This document shows, piece by piece, positions 20,956-35,515 of a DNA stretch of 64,000 nt; within the stretch, counting starts at the first letter, position 1, and each line of letters opens with the position of its first letter. The stretch lies in assembly GCA_947462335.1 (NCBI GenBank), contig OX381717.1:20513166-20577165 (forward strand). The letters are read 5' to 3'. Both the position numbers and the translations under genes were made by a program. The DNA is from Harmothoe impar (lineage: Eukaryota; Annelida; Polychaeta; Phyllodocida; Polynoidae). Under the pieces are notes generated by a model, which worked only from the letters and a program-made list of their open reading frames with translations, did no database searches and had not been told where the DNA came from.

Positions 20956-23900
20956 ATGCCCACTCCCTTATGTCTGATGGCCTGGTACTGCAGCACTATA
21001 GCTATATCCTTGACCTTGAGGTCATGGGGAACAGCAGGAGGCCCTGAGAGTATTGGACATCCCGCCTTCCCTCGTATATCTTTGTGACTAGGGGGAATAC
21101 ACAAGTAAATGCTTTTCTGGGATTGGGACAATGATGAAGGAATGACTTCAGGGAGTTGGGTTGATGCATAGTGGTATATGGACAGGAATAGGCACCTGTT
21201 CCTACAGACAGAGGGCTTAGGTAAAATCATGAATAGTTGACAATATTGTTCTTTTTGTTGTAACCATTCTGCTATAGTTGTTTTATCCATGTCTTTCATT
21301 CATGGTATTGGATAATCAAGCACGGAGAAGACTTGCATGAGGCATTGGAATGATGATTTTCTTTCATATCAGGTCTTTCCTTACTCTTTCCATAAAGTGA
21401 GAGGGTTTCTGAAATACTCACCATAATTATATGATGTGGTTCAGTTGTGTACGTTGAGGAACTAGCATATCAGATCAGGTAGGACTAATCATTTGGAGCG
21501 GGGAAGTTAGGTTAGAACACTTTGAGAAGATACATTGTTCCTACCTATAGGCTGGTATAATTTAAGGCCGTAAATATCCAAAGTCAGAGCCTGTCAAGGC
21601 AAAATACTGATTTGACAAGAAATCTGTGTCTCGGATAGTAAACCAAACGCACCATGGTCTTCCAATGCATGAATTACTTATCTCTGGCATCTCCGATAAC
21701 CAACTCCATCCCACCAAGTGTCTATACATGCCTGGTCCCTAATCCTACAGACACCGTTGTAAGGCTGTGTAGGGGGCAGGAGTAGAGCTATATAATCCCC
21801 AATTACTGCACATGCTGCTACACTCTGTGCCCCACCAGCTGGCTACTCACTTTTATGGTACAAATGCAATCAATATTTTCATGAGATCTCAAGGCTTTGT
21901 TTAGATGTCCTCATTATGGAACCATGTAGCACTGGCCTGTAATCCACAGCAAAATATTGACGCAAATGTTGGTTATCATTTTGGAGTGTACTTGATAAGC
22001 GTCAGTTTCTTCTGGCGACACTATCAGTTATAACTTCTACAGTTTTCATTTGACCTTGGGCCAGCTCGTTGGAAATAAAGCATACCTAATTAGGCCACTG
22101 GCAGTCAGGGCGAGTTATTTGAGAGAGCAAGTGTTGAGCTCCTCATGAGCTCATGTAGGGCATATAGTTTGATAAGAGTAAATCTGCTTCTACCCCTTTA
22201 CATAATGCACATCCTTCGAGTTAAGAAATGAGTCACTGAAGGGATGGTGTTCTGCACATCAGTTTGGTCGGTATCTCTCAAGATATTTCCCTTGGGTCTT
22301 TCGAATATAGTGAGGAATATTTTTATGGCAGATATTGAATGTTACTTTTACTGATCTGAGGATTAGGGAACTCCCACACAGAAAATAATATTTGCTTAAT
22401 GTCATTTTAGCCTTTAGGTAAACTAGCCTCTAAAAGCAGCTCTGGCTACTCGTCTGATCCTCTCCTGAACAGAGCTGCTTGGGATGCCCCATTGAAAAGT
22501 GGACTGAAGGTCGATCACATAGAAAGCGCAACCTAACTGCCAATACGTTTAAGCATTTAGGTAGAGTATTGCATAAGAAAGGCCGATTACATCAATTTAG
22601 ATGTAGTTGGATCTTTATGAATGTATATTTATGGGAATTTGTGAGTACGATGACACCCCATCGTCAGCAGCCGCCATTTTGACTTATGTCTGACGTATTG
22701 TCATGGTAATATTAGTGGCAACTAATTGGTCCATGGCCCATGGATCGTCTCAATCTGTAAACTCGCACCATAGACTGCAGATACAGATGATACTTAATTT
22801 ACAGGTAAACCAGAAAGTTTACATCATCAAACGTGAATATGGAGTTAAGTTTACATACTAGGAAATTACAAACTTGTACGGACCTACATATATATAGGCA
22901 TGTAATAAAATGATGACTATTCATGCCCATGATATAAATCCATCTACAGCTCATTTTACACTTTGTATTTGGACTACGCTTTGAATATCATTTGTGTGAT
23001 TTCATGCTATTGAACATTTATGAATCAAGGTATTTATTTAAATTATATGGAGTGTTTAAATAGTTAGCTATTATTAAATTATAACCACTATCATGGCCAG
23101 TTGTATCATGTACAAACAGTGAGTAAGAGCTTCGGTTGAGTTGGACTTACTAGAAAGATTACAACTAAATATTAAATTGTATCGAACATATCTCATTTAA
23201 TTTTCTCCAGGAGATGTCAAGATGTAAGTCATATCCAATTATGGAGGCAATTCTTTTGCAAACAAACCTTATTTTCTGGATGTCAAATGAATTCATCCCG
23301 ATACTGTTTATTACCTCTTCAAATGTCTTCCCTCCCTCGCCTTTTGCCATCTTTCCAAGGGTCTCTCTCCGCTTAGCTCTAATCTTTTCAAACAGGTAAC
23401 GGATGATAATAATGAGTTATTGAGATCAATTCAAAAACATTTTGGGGTTTTAAAGGCATTGTCTCACCCATTGATATGGAGGAAGAGGCAGGCAGACGGA
23501 TGGTGGCGTGTCAGGTCTCACAACCCAGAACCCAACTTCACCAGAACTACTTTTATTCTGGACGAACATGTCCAGAAATTGCCAGGATATACTGCTGGGT
23601 CAAGTTAAGGACTAGAGACTAAGGGCGCCATTTCCTGATGTTAATGTGATGAAAGAAACGGTGGCTTTTATTGTAAATATTTTACCTCTTAGTGATAGCA
23701 TTATATTTAATTCACTTTCCTGTTGTCGTCATGATGCCTACATGCCTATTATTGACCCATCGCACTAGGGTAAACAGGTTATAACATCTGAAAAAAATAA
23801 GATGAATTTGCACTGCTTTTTGTTATTGAAAAGAATGGGCTGGCTATGACAAAGAAGCAACACAGATATTTTGGAAGGACCGCATCCTGTTTCAGGAAAA

Positions 23901-24170
23901 CGCCCCCCCCCCCCCCACTAGCTGATGGGTGAAAACATCGCCAACACTTTGGGAGTCAATGTCAGAGGTCATGATGGAAAGCTGAGCCTTCTGATTGGTC
24001 AATGGAGGCAAGGATTGATCATGTGATTGATGGTGGCAAGGCACCACAGGAAGTAGTGACAGCACATGCCTTGGTGTGAATGATCTTACCCATGGCCCAC
24101 GGTACAACCCTTAAGCAGAAATCCTATCCATTTTAGGGTCCCATGCACTGTGTATTAATGACATGTTCTT
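20956..24170. other. Intergenic, no gene seen
   Basis: AT-rich sequence without recognisable coding exons. A 121-aa minus-strand ORF ends just inside the Ngaro right end (20934-21299) but shows no domain. Bases 23902-23918 are a poly(C) run. Confidence 0.4.
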
Positions 24171-26610
24171 TGGTTACAAAGTGTGGCCTTGGTGGAAAAA
24201 TGGCAAGTGTTTAATATATTCATGCATCATGTCAATCCTACTGAGGTGGGAACGATTTACCAGTGTAGCGTGCATGTGCTACTTGCTGTAACTGAAGCTT
24301 TGAGATATCATGATGCATTGAAGAGTTGTCCCATTAAGGATGGCCTCATACCTTATTGCTTCATACCCTTCGTCGCCATGATGCATGAATACAGCCCTGG
24401 CGACAAACTCGCCAATGCTGCAGTCAAGCATCATGCCAGGCCTATGATGTGATACACTCCTGAAGGATCAGCATGATGCATTAACGCAGCACCAGTGAGT
24501 TGGTGCATCATGGCGACAAATGTCATCCTTAAGTGACAAGGGTTCTTAAAGTGTTAAAGGATATTCCCCCTGAAACAGACCAGTAGTAAGCACCAGACAG
24601 TTTTACTTTGGAAACCTCAAACGATTGCAGCAGACCGTGCAGGGGCTTTATCAAGGTTCATTCAGCGGATATCATCCATCACGTCTCATGAATGAACTAG
24701 TGATTTGGGATCAGGAATGATCTGACTGATCGATGAATGGAAAAGATCATAATGTCATCCTATGGCACCTTGGGAGAACATCCATATATCTACGTGGTTG
24801 GGGATTCTTCCGCTGGTTGACAATTGACAAAAACGTGGGTCTATGCATTTGCTTTGACAAAACGTCTAGATACCAGGAAAATCATTTTGGCTTCATGTTC
24901 TGTGAGGGGATAAAATATTGCAATATTCAACAAACACTATCCTAGAATTCACTGATGTCCTTAATTTATACTTGAACATATGATTTTGCTTAAATAGTGA
25001 CAAGCATAGCTTGAACCAACCTTTTGCGTGATATAAACAACAGATGTCTCTATGTATGCCCTTGAATTCTATCTAAGTAGAGTAAAAGTCTCCCTTACTC
25101 TGTAATATTGACTGGTAGATAATGGCATATTTTAGTCAGTAACACACTGGAGAGTGAAGGCATAGTTGGTGAGCTGAGACGCGTAGAGACGACTCTTTAA
25201 AGAATAAGCTTGAAAACCATTACTATATATCCGAAGATGCCTTGCTTCTTTGTAAAGGTTACAAAGGTCAGAACCTAACGAGACCACTTAACCATGCGGA
25301 CGTAGTTTACACGAGTCAAGTGTGGCATCTTGACCCTCTTATTACTGATGTAGCCACGGCATACCGGACAAACACACAAAGTGGCAGAGGCCAGAACCTT
25401 GTATATTATCTCACATTAACCATTAACACTCCTGGCTGTGCTCCTTAACAGGGTCAATACCCTGTCTGCTCTGTTATGAAACAGGCTCCTACCACTCACA
25501 CTCTACTTATGGAACTACTTCTGCTATGTTAACACTGCAGTAAACCATTTGGGCTGAGAGATTTTGACATGATTTAAGTCGTTTCACTTCATACAAGATA
25601 GTATTGTCTGATAAAGGTTCCTTGGATATTTTTTTATGATAAAGGGTCCTTATATTATTCACCATCTATTCTTTGGGTTAATAGATCTTTGTCGTCATTA
25701 TGCACCGATGGAGCCCAACGAGTAACTCACCAGTGCTTCATTGATCATTCATTACTAAGGGTATGATGCATTGACGCATTGTGTCATCCTTAAAGGGGAA
25801 CCAAGGATTCCAGGAAAAGTGTGGTCTAAATCATGGATTAAAGGACCATTTGCCGGTCCTTTTTAAGATGCAACCGAGACACTACAGAATTGTTTTATAA
25901 TTGTTCAAACTATTAAAGTGGGTACATCCAATTTTTTTCAAATTCTAAATCTCACTTAAATGTTTTCCAAAAACTGTATAAGTAATATATTAAGAGAATA
26001 GAGGCCGATAAAATTTTATCAATGGGCGATAATGAATCACAAAGAAATCCAATGCCCCCCAACCATGGGCTTTTCTGGTGTATTTTCAACAGGGGGAATT
26101 AAAGCGTGCATGCTTTTATTTCAAAATGAACATATTTTGGGCAATAAAATCAAATTAGAGCAGAATCGGAGAGAATTTGGCGGAATGGAACAGATTGGCA
26201 ATCAACTATATTATTTGGGAACATTCAAACTAATTTTTAGAAGATTCCATTTTTTTGTCTCACACATCAAATGTACCAACTTAAATTCAAACTAATCATA
26301 CTCAAGTTAAAGGCACACTTGGAATAGGGAAGGTGCTAGCCTGACTCAGATTGTTACTGTCGGGTAGCAATTGTTGGACCCTCAACCTTTTAAGGACAGC
26401 ATGGTGCCTTAATTAATTTTATTCCTGATAATCGTAATGCAGCTCTGGGGGGCATCTCATCAGCAATGCATTCAAGCATCATGCAGACCAAATTGGATTG
26501 AGACACCCCCAAAGGTTCGGCATAATGCGCCCATGCATCAAAGGCGATTGATTTAGGGCCTGCATTGTGCATCTTTTTGCAACATGCATGCCTCAAAGAG
26601 CCAGTTTGAA
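24171..26610. repeat. Region with dispersed ATGATGCATC-type repeat copies
   Basis: Three segments (about 24230-24545, 25680-25800 and 26395-26600) share phrases such as GATGCATTGA, GCATGATGCATT, GCATCATG and a terminal GTCATCCTTAA. They look like decayed copies of one short interspersed repeat. Between them I see no gene. Confidence 0.4.
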
Positions 26611-28034
26611 CTGTGCCTTGCTAACCGGCCTTTTCAGAACCTGAACAAAATGTACTCGACTTTCATGGGAGAGATTTATGAGAAATATTAGTTCCTATAG
26701 GAATCGACTTCATTGGCATTCCTATGAGGTGTCCGGTTATTTTACTGTTAACTATAGACAATGCATGCCGTCCCATTGTATTCAATACAGGCAGAGCTAT
26801 GTTGAACTGGCTCAGGCAAACTAGTAGACGTGTGGGTTGAACCTTTGATTGACCAAATGTGATTTTTTTGGGGGGCGGAAAACAACCCCCTCCCACTTTT
26901 GGGCTCGCGATTATATCAGTATGGTAGAGACTCAGCCATCAAGCTGGTAAAAGGCGAGATCATTTCACCAAAAAACTGTATCTACTACTTGCAATGCTAG
27001 GCCAATCATGGACAACCAGAGTGGATGCGAGCATGGGAAGGGTTAACTGACGTGTTTAGTGTCAGTGTAAACAGAGCCCCACTCTCAGCCTTGCATGGGA
27101 TTAGCCTGTGAACCCGCGCCATCATAAAGGTCATATGTCATGGCGCTAATTAGGGAGGCCCCCATACGCTGACAGCAGGATATATGTCGTGTTTACCAAC
27201 AGTGTCAACAGTTTACAGCCAATGTCAGCACCACACTATTTATCTTGGCTTTATGATTGGATATGTAAAGTGTGTGCCATGCTTCTGTTTGTTATGTGGT
27301 ACTTTGGGTAATATCTCAAAGAGGTAGTTTGCATATATCCTCAAATCCTATTGGGTGGAGGGTTTTGGGGTAATCTAAATTACCTATGATATATAATGTA
27401 CATGAGCAGAATACAAGCAAGAGATTTTGGTTCCCTGCACTACATACTCACAGGGGTTGTTACTTGCGTTCTAACATGAAATAAGGGTAATTGTAAAATA
27501 AAGAGGCATTCTTCTGTAGGAAACTTAGTGGATTTTAAAAGTATGGGGTGTTTTTAAAGAATTATCAATTTCTAGATGAATGAACTGACAAAGGGATGTC
27601 CTCATCAAACTAGAAAATCAGTTTTCTATAATGAGGGGAATTTTTAGGTCTCAGATAATTTACCTTTTTCTAAAATAAGGTGGGTTTTTTTCCACACCAA
27701 AATTAGATGACAAGCGGATCTGCTAGAGAACTGAGGATGCAGGGTATGTCCCCTATTGATGCTGAGTGCGGGGACGGGGATTCAAATATCTACCTAAATT
27801 AAACGGTCATATAAAAGTATTTTGAAAATACTGATGAATGTGTTTTAAGGAGACGCAAATCGATTCTCATCTGAAGGGGATGGTGAATGAAATTCTGTCA
27901 GCATCGAAAGCCCCCCCCCCCCCTCCAGTAATGTACCACCCATGTTGTTAGATCACACGCAGCTTTGGGACTGCCAAATTATAACAATGATCTGTGACCT
28001 ATGTCCGGGAATGGGTTTAGAGGGTCACCCCATG

Positions 28035-28035
<1 letters not shown>
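26611..28035. other. Intergenic, no gene seen
   Basis: No coding signal. Poly(C) run at 27910-27922. Confidence 0.4.
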
Positions 28036-28075
<40 letters not shown>

Positions 28076-28133
28076 TATATAGATATATATATATATAGAT
28101 ATATATATATATATAGATATATATATATATATA

Positions 28134-28191
<58 letters not shown>

Positions 28192-28207
28192 CATATTTAT
28201 ATATATC
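28036..28207. repeat. TA dinucleotide microsatellite
   Basis: About 170 bases of (TA)n interrupted by regularly spaced GATA and one AACA. Tyr-Ile ORFs on both strands are artefacts of the repeat. Confidence 0.97.
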
Positions 28208-30640
28208 GTATAGGCTAACTTAGTGCAAACACTGCGTCCCGCCCATCTATGATCATCCAGAGATTCAACACAATAATATTAAGGTATGCCAGAGCTGTCA
28301 AGGTCCCTCAGATTTAATTACACAGCTACAGAAAGTATATGTGTCTCCCGTGAATACAAGGCACTAAAAACAAAGAAGGCTTGTGAAGACTAGACTCAAT
28401 TATCTTAACTTCATTTGTAGGCGCCTGTCTAAAGTGCCGATTCCACAAAAGTCGATTGTGGTATCAACAGCTAATAATCATACATGTTCTAAAACAGTAT
28501 TGCCAGACCAATAATAGTTGTCATGGCTAGATTTATCTTGCAATGTCAGGCTATATAAAGATTAGTCATTGTTACGGGCTGTACCTACAATACTATGAAA
28601 GTCATGGTGTGTTTATGTACCCTGATATAGCTATATGTGTGGGCTTGGTTCAGGAAGTCGACATGGGGCAGGGTTAGTATTGCAGAGGTTAAACGTTGGT
28701 AGAACAAAGCCACCATGTTGTTACTGTCTTGCATGGTATGGGGTCATTATGGAGCCGAGCCACCCACTCTGTAGTACCCTCAACCTGTTTATATGTATAC
28801 AGGCCATAACATATAGGGGCTAACATTGACATGGATAATTGTAATGTATTACTCTTATTATGTACATGTTGGTACGACCTCTTCTGTTTACTGCACAGAT
28901 AATCTTTGAACTCCAGAACTTAGTCAATAGTGGCGAAAATAGTCCTTTCTGGCTCCCTATACGACCAACCATGGTTAGTTATAAAGTATAGTCAGTGGTC
29001 ACCAACCTACCTCACTCATTCCATTCCTATGACAATTAGGCCTTAGTCACATTTTGTTTTGCCTTAGTAATTTTTCAATATCATTTTGACCAATGTCCCT
29101 ATGGGGACTAAGGCCTCGAGCATTTAGATTATCCGTGTATGAACAATCTAGTATACATATAGGAAAAGAAGTATACACTGTATTAAAGCAGTGGTCAGCT
29201 CAAAGTCCTCTATGGATAAGATTGGCATTTGTTAGCCTTTTCCCATTCCAACAGCAGCATAATCCTCGATGCTGTCTTATTGTTTTATGTTCATTTGTAA
29301 AGGGTTATGACCTCTGCATGAATACAACTCTGTCAAATCATTCACGAGGCCTGCATTCATACATTGTAAAGACACAAATGAGGGCATCAGAGGGTATACC
29401 CTTTTGAGCCCCGAGGCAGAATTAATCTTGCTGTAAGAAGCCTCTAGCATTCCCTATAGTACTGAATGTTATTCATTGGTTGCTCTCTCAGTGGACCTTG
29501 TGATATTTCGTATTATGCATCTGTCCTCACAAGAACTCCCTCTGCGCTCAACCTCAACTTTCCTTCATGAATCAGGCGTAGATCTCCTTTGGTCGGCACA
29601 AGAAATCTCGTGCTTGCTTTGATTATATCTAATGGACCCCAAGGGGCTCCTCACATGCCTTTTCCTTTGAGAACTTCTTTCTTAAAACGTAAGCAAAGCC
29701 AATACTACGATGCCTATTCTCTAAGATGCAGCTGAGCCTTCTTCAAAAAAATGTTAGGTGCTCAGAATACCCATCCTTGATAGAATAAAGTGTGAACTAT
29801 TAATCAGCAGTTACTATGAGGAATTCCGTCTGGTAATACCAAAGAAAGCACTGACCAATAGTTACCTCTATATTAAACAGTCACTCTTAACATATCTTCT
29901 CAAAACTAGTGTATACATAATATTATAAATGTCAGTATATATGTATATACAAAAACCTGCTGGACACCGCCTGTACCCCCCCCCCCCATGGCTGGCCTCA
30001 TTAGAGATATTCTTGTGATTTGTTTACGGCTTTTAAATCAGATCATTATTAAGGCTTATGCAGCAAAAAATAATATTTTCTAAAAGTTTCTTTTATCATT
30101 GTCACATTGACACTTGCTTTGTATTTCATTTTTACAAGATTAGCAAGATTTTACTCTGATATCCAGGTCTGTAAATATAAAGCTGGGCCTGCAAAGAACT
30201 AAATCTGCAGGACCGAATATACTGCATGGCGAAAACATGTTCTCATTGACTGGTAACTACTCATATCATGCGAACTCAAAATTTATTTCTTCACCAAAAC
30301 ACACATTGTGTAACACTCCCTAGTGACCATGGGCCGCAACTGACACGGGGCCTGACCTTCTTACTATTAATAGAAGAAGAGTGCGTCACTCTGGGCCCTA
30401 CACTGGCGACCTGTGATTGGTTCCAAGCACTTTTTTGCTCCCCATCTGTGCTGTGGCTATGGAGGCCAGTCCCGCAGCAAGGCTGGTGCAAGGCAGAGTG
30501 GGGACTTTGCTTAAATGGGCTGTATCATTAGTTATAAATTTATTTGCAGATTCTAAATACTGGGAATATTGTTGATTATACCTAATAACAAACATGGGAC
30601 CTTTCAATAAATTTAAATGCATGTATTCTCTCCAGAATAC
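28208..30640. other. Intergenic, no gene seen
   Basis: No supported exons. A poly(C) run lies at 29978-29988. Short ORFs at 29093-29407 and 30268-30703 have no domain features. Confidence 0.4.
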
Positions 30641-30760
30641 AATGCTCAAAGGAGAGGGGGGACTTCTAGTGACGGACCCTTCTTCTACTAACCACCCAAC
30701 CACCAGGACTGTGCTTGGAGATGTAGGTTCACGCCCTTGCTAGTGAGTCTCAGCTGGCAC
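30641..30760. repeat. Interspersed repeat, copy 1 (partner at 54835-54955)
   Basis: Shares with 54835-54955 the order AAAGGA, GGGGACTTCTAGTGACR, CTACCACCCACC-like phrases, and GTTCRCRCYCTTGCTAG. Both copies are decayed and non-coding. Confidence 0.5.
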
Positions 30761-30829
30761 ACAGCACAACCCTGGCCCCTGCGACCGTGCCTAGAGAAAC
30801 CACAGAGCACCGTGCCCTGTTCTCACCAC

Positions 30830-30900
30830 ACATGCGCGGCCCGTGGCACGTGGTTACTGCCTCAGCCAATCAGGGCACAGCTCCCACTTCATCGCTCGGT
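30830..30900 (+). promoter_or_regulatory. Promoter-like segment A: E-box and CCAAT box (paralogue of segment B)
   Basis: CACGTG (30847-30852) and AGCCAATCAG (30864-30873) lie 17 bases apart in a GC-richer block. The block matches 36093-36158 over about 65 bases, including the same E-box/CCAAT spacing. A possible first-exon donor, AAG|GTAAGA, lies near 31841. No coding exon was found, so this is a candidate promoter only. Confidence 0.45.
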
Positions 30901-30989
30901 CCCGTGTTCTGCAGGAGGAGAGGGTAGGACCAGTGAGGGCTGCTTCAGTGTAGTGTGTGTAGGGCACACTGGAGATACTCCATAGAGCC

Positions 30990-32450
30990 ACAGTGTACTG
31001 ACTGGTTGTAGGGTAGACTGGAGATACTTCATAGGGTACCCTCCATAGAGTCAGTGTCAGAGAAGGACTGCAGTTACATCATACAGTGTACTGTGGATGT
31101 ACCTCATACTTGTATGTCCATAAAGGAGCATTATACGCAGGCACTGAACGTGGTTGGTCTCTATGCCTTCCACAGGTAGTGTATAGTTAAACATATTTCA
31201 GTACAAGGAACCCACAGTCCAATATTGAGTTCAATATGGATTATAATCAACTTTTACTGGAGGAATAACATTGAAGATTGGTTCTTAAGAAAGTGAGGAC
31301 TATTGCTTTTTTATTACTGGTGGATATTGCAATGACTTTCTATGGAAGAAAAGTTTGAGGCAATCTAAGATAACTTTGAAGGCATCCTGAAGTAAAGATT
31401 AATTGCACCTGTTGGATACTAATCAGTGCAAATATTTTCAATAGAAGGACTACATGAACCCTGAATGAACAGAAATGATCGGAAGGAGTTGGGTGTCATT
31501 GAATGCAGGCAATACAAACTTTGTGACATATTGGTGTATCAAGTTTCCAAAAGGGCAGTAATACGATACACACATAAGTATTTGCAATATTGGTTTAAAC
31601 TGAAGAAGCCCACATTGACCTTTCTTCCTATCTGATAACTGTACATAAATACATGGATATGTACTAGATATTTGATACATGATACGAGGACATTGATAAG
31701 TTTAAAAATGAGAATACCGAAACACTGGTTTTAATCACAAGTTGAGACTTCATCCTAATCGCTCATGAGGCACTGAATAATGATTTGTTCATGGATATTC
31801 CCGAAGTGAATCAAGTCAGCCATTTGGGTTTCGACTAGTTTAAGGTAAGAATCTCAGTTATTGGTAAAAGTAGAAGTGCGTCATAGCAACAGAAAAGGGT
31901 AGTTAGATTTTTTATACTTACCAAAATTGACTGGTAATGTATCATGTCTAAATGGTGTAGTCTTGCTATTCAAGCGCGATAGGCTCATGCAAAATTAAAC
32001 TATACTTCAATTGGAATATTGTATTCATTGCTATGTTAATGTATATGTTTCACATCAGTGATACTCATGTTCTCTATGATGGTATGCGGGCATTCAAGTA
32101 GACAGCAGGAATGTACGTGTATGACTGTTGGTCACCTAATTGAGCAGGGGTGGGGGTCATTAGTTATTTAGAAACAGGGTATTACAAACCATCACCCAAA
32201 CTTATGGGTATGTAACGGTTGTATGTCAATGAATGGGGCACAGCTGACCATACAAACATCGGACTGTTGTTTTATTCATAACATATGGGGTTGGCTGTTT
32301 GAGTATGTGGTTGCATGCCTCTCAGCTGCACTACCAGATGTCCTCCCCAATTTGCCACAGAGCATTGTTGTCTGAACCCTTACTTTTGCTCTGATGTATT
32401 TACAATGGTGATATGTATATACACACACACACATTATATATGTATATAGA
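30990..32450. other. Non-coding, possible 5' UTR/intron
   Basis: No ORF with domain features. 30950-31110 repeats GTAGGGYASACTGGAGATACTYCATAG-type phrases. Confidence 0.35.
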
Positions 32451-32451
32451 C

Positions 32452-32790
32452 AATGGTCTATACGTTTTAGACCGTTGACTGGGTTATTTCACGTGTTGTG
32501 AAATTACCTTCATGTTATGTTTATGAGATGGGGTACAGGGGCCATCAGGTGAAATAATACAGTTAACAGTGTGAAACGAGTGTTCCTTTGTATGTGTTTT
32601 TATCTTTTTGATTCAAATTCGATCATTAGGGCGTACAAGGGTGGAGGGCTTGAAATTTGATGTCTAAATATAAACAAACCACCATTTTGATGACGTCACA
32701 AGGCCATGAAATATGGCCGTGGGTTGTGTCATGGGGGGGGGGGGCGGTGAAATACAGCGCTGCTTGGTTGAATCAATAAGGCATTCAAAT
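32452..32790. repeat. Interspersed repeat family R2, copy 1 (partner at 51285-51565)
   Basis: The two copies share in order GTTATTTCAC, TGATTCAAATT, AACAAACCACCAT followed by TTGATGACGTCACA, a GGTTRTKTCATG phrase, a G-run, and AGGCGCTG/CAGCGCTG before TTGGTT. The intact TGACGTCA in both is notable. No ORF. Confidence 0.65.
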
Positions 32791-32799
32791 AAGATAATA

Positions 32800-33812
32800 T
32801 ATATATATATTACATATAGATATAGATATAGATATACAGCAATGGTAGGATGCATAATTGATTTTAAGGTTAAGAAACAGAAATATATCACATCATATGC
32901 AGGCTAAAATGAAGGAGTGAGGTCTTATGACAGTTACAGTCCAATATTGCAGAGCCGCATATGTTACAGATTGGGGACCTGTTAAGGTAGAATGCGGCAG
33001 ATCACAAAGTCCATAAGAATCTGTCTGGGAGCACCATCGCCACATCCCTGCCCATGTCATCTAATATTTTTGCACAAGATATAATGGGAAAATGAGTAGT
33101 GGAGTTATAAGGCACACAAGGAAGATCAGCTATCGGGACCAGAGCAATTATACTGCAATCTAATCTTCATAAAAACCATAATAATTGCCACCCAACACTG
33201 TGTATATTAATGGCTGGGCATCTCTCCATCTCATACATAATACAATCTGTACCATATATGCTTAGACATATTAGTAGGATAAACTTACTTCATTGCACTA
33301 ACGTTTTTTGCCACCGAAAAAAGACATTCTGTGGCATGATATTAGACATGTTAGACATCGTGTATTGTGTTATAGATCTGAAGCATTATGTAAGTATAAA
33401 GGTGGTCAGACTCTAACCCAGGCAGACACGCAGACACGCTTTCACAATACATCCTAGTATCAGAAGTACCATGGATACAAGTGCCAAATTGTAATGCATT
33501 CTTTAGCATAGCACACTCTGTCACCAGACCTGAATAAACACAAATCCAATTATATTCATCGCAGCGTATTCACTGAAATCGATATAGCTCCTTCCAGGAA
33601 ATATTCTAGTGCAAATAAAATGTATAATGATGGTAGTGGACACTTGGTAGCAAGTGAACCATAAGGGGCAATCCATCGATCCCTCCCCCCTCCAGACTCC
33701 AATACTGTTGTCATAGAAAGTGAGTCAATGATTGAGAAAACCCCCTGCATCTTGACTTTAAGAAGTGCCTCAGATTTATCTAAATCAATCTGATTTCCTT
33801 TTCCAAAGTGCA
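32800..33812. other. Intergenic, no gene seen
   Basis: No supported coding exon or structured element. Confidence 0.4.
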
Positions 33813-34010
33813 CACAGAGAAAAGAAACAGCGTCAAAAAGGAGCCCAGGTTGCCTCCAGAATGAATTTCCTGTTTAGGGGAGTCCAGGTCGGCTAAGGGA
33901 GTGACCAGACAGTCAGCTAGGCTCCGTTATGCGACCTGACTCCCCTAAACAGAGGAATCATTCTGGAGGCAACCTGGCCTCCCTTTGGACTCTGTTCCTT
34001 CTCTCTGTGC
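33813..34010. mobile_element. Foldback MITE family H, copy 1
   Basis: Arms of about 75 bp: CACAGAGAAAAGAAAC at 33813 pairs with the reversed end at 34010. The arms include AGGTTGCCTCCAGAATGA and TTTAGGGGAGTC. Loop phrases repeat AGGGAGT. A second copy lies at 63476-63645. No ORF, so it depends on a transposase elsewhere. Confidence 0.75.
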
Positions 34011-35515
34011 ATTGACAGGGAGTAGTTAATCTGCCCCTTTAACATTATTTAAATGCTGGTGTGAGCTTCATCCGTAATTCTAGTCTTGAAACCTTTTAAA
34101 AGCTGCATAGGGCATTAATAACAATATCCTTTGCCATTTGTCGTCCTGTTGCATAAATTTAGCGCTCACAAAAAACATGCAGATCTGCATTCAAGTACCT
34201 TGCCGACCTAAAGGCTTATTAAATACACTTCTGAATGCATAACATATTAAAGCAATAATTAGCCCCCGTTAAGGGTAAAAAACACAGGGAAGTGATTATG
34301 TATCTTTCATATCAATCAGTAATTACTGTGTCACCTGTATTCATTAAACAAAATAATATTATTCTCTACTATCTATTACCTATCGGTGACATTTTTCTTT
34401 ATATTTAGATACTATTATACATAAATGATAAACATCTTTAAATTAGTTATCAACTCTCAAGCCAAGACAATGTTGTTAGAATTGTTAGGGTCGGTAACAG
34501 TGAGATGATCTATTCGGAGAAAGGTTAGGCATCTCACCAAAGGCTGTATTCTGATTGGTCGGCTCTTCTTGATAGCTACCTATGGCAATACTGAAACTCT
34601 ATAGGAGGTAGACCAAATTATGGCCAATACTTATAATTATTATCATCTGACCTGTCATTACATAGCATGGCTCAGACATTTGTTTTTATCCAGAATCCTA
34701 TGATTAGAAGCTACCAAAAACTATTTATAACCTTCCCTGTGGAGTATCTCCTTGGTCATTTTATATTTCGCTGTGTTGAATCCATTTGACAGCCTGGTAT
34801 TTTTGCCGACATTAAGTCGACACCAGATGGTTAATACCCTACCAAACGGTGACCAAGATGCACATGCATGCATCCGGAGTACACGGTACTATAAAGCACT
34901 ATACGGCCCTCTTAACTCACCTGTGCTTCAATAGGATCAGCCGAATACAGTAAGAAAGCCGTTCACAAAACCACAATATCCAATAAACCCAAACCTCCTT
35001 TCCTCTCCCTCCTATTCTTGTCTCCCCTACCCGTCTTCATATCAGGTGAATTTCATCTTCCCCTGCACTAGCCATGACAGGCTATATGATGCTGTCTCTA
35101 AATCGATCTTACTGGAGTCTTTCAAATGTTCAGATAGAAAGATAGGAAAGCCCTGATATCATATCAGGCACATCAAGTGGTTAAAAAGCATCAGCTGCAT
35201 TCTCACTGTTGTGTTTGTCTCGTTAATTGCTGTGTTTGATCCTAGTCATTTGGGGCACTGCCCAATCAAGCCAACTCTCGCATAACTCACTTTGAATATA
35301 TCAGGGGTAAGCTAACAGGTGGAGGGTCATACTTCCTGTGTCCAAGTCCACGTGTGGATCAACTGATGAGAATCTGTGGGATCAGACGACATTCGTCCAT
35401 AGGTGTAACATTTTTAACGTTCATCTGATCCGACGGATTTGCATCAGTGGATTCACTCCTTGAGATGGATGTGAGATTAGGAGCGCTCCCTACGGCCAAG
35501 ATAATGTTTACACTA
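34011..35515. other. Intergenic, no gene seen
   Basis: No coding or structured signal apart from generic AT-rich sequence. Confidence 0.4.

Noticed and set aside
20934..21299. 121-codon minus-strand ORF abutting the Ngaro right end
   Set aside because: No recognisable domain, its end uses Ngaro repeat sequence, and the other flank does not continue it.
24183..24452. 89-codon ORF
   Set aside because: Lies in a dispersed repeat and has no recognisable features.
27979..28213. Tyr-Ile repeat ORFs on both strands
   Set aside because: Artefact of the (TA)n microsatellite.
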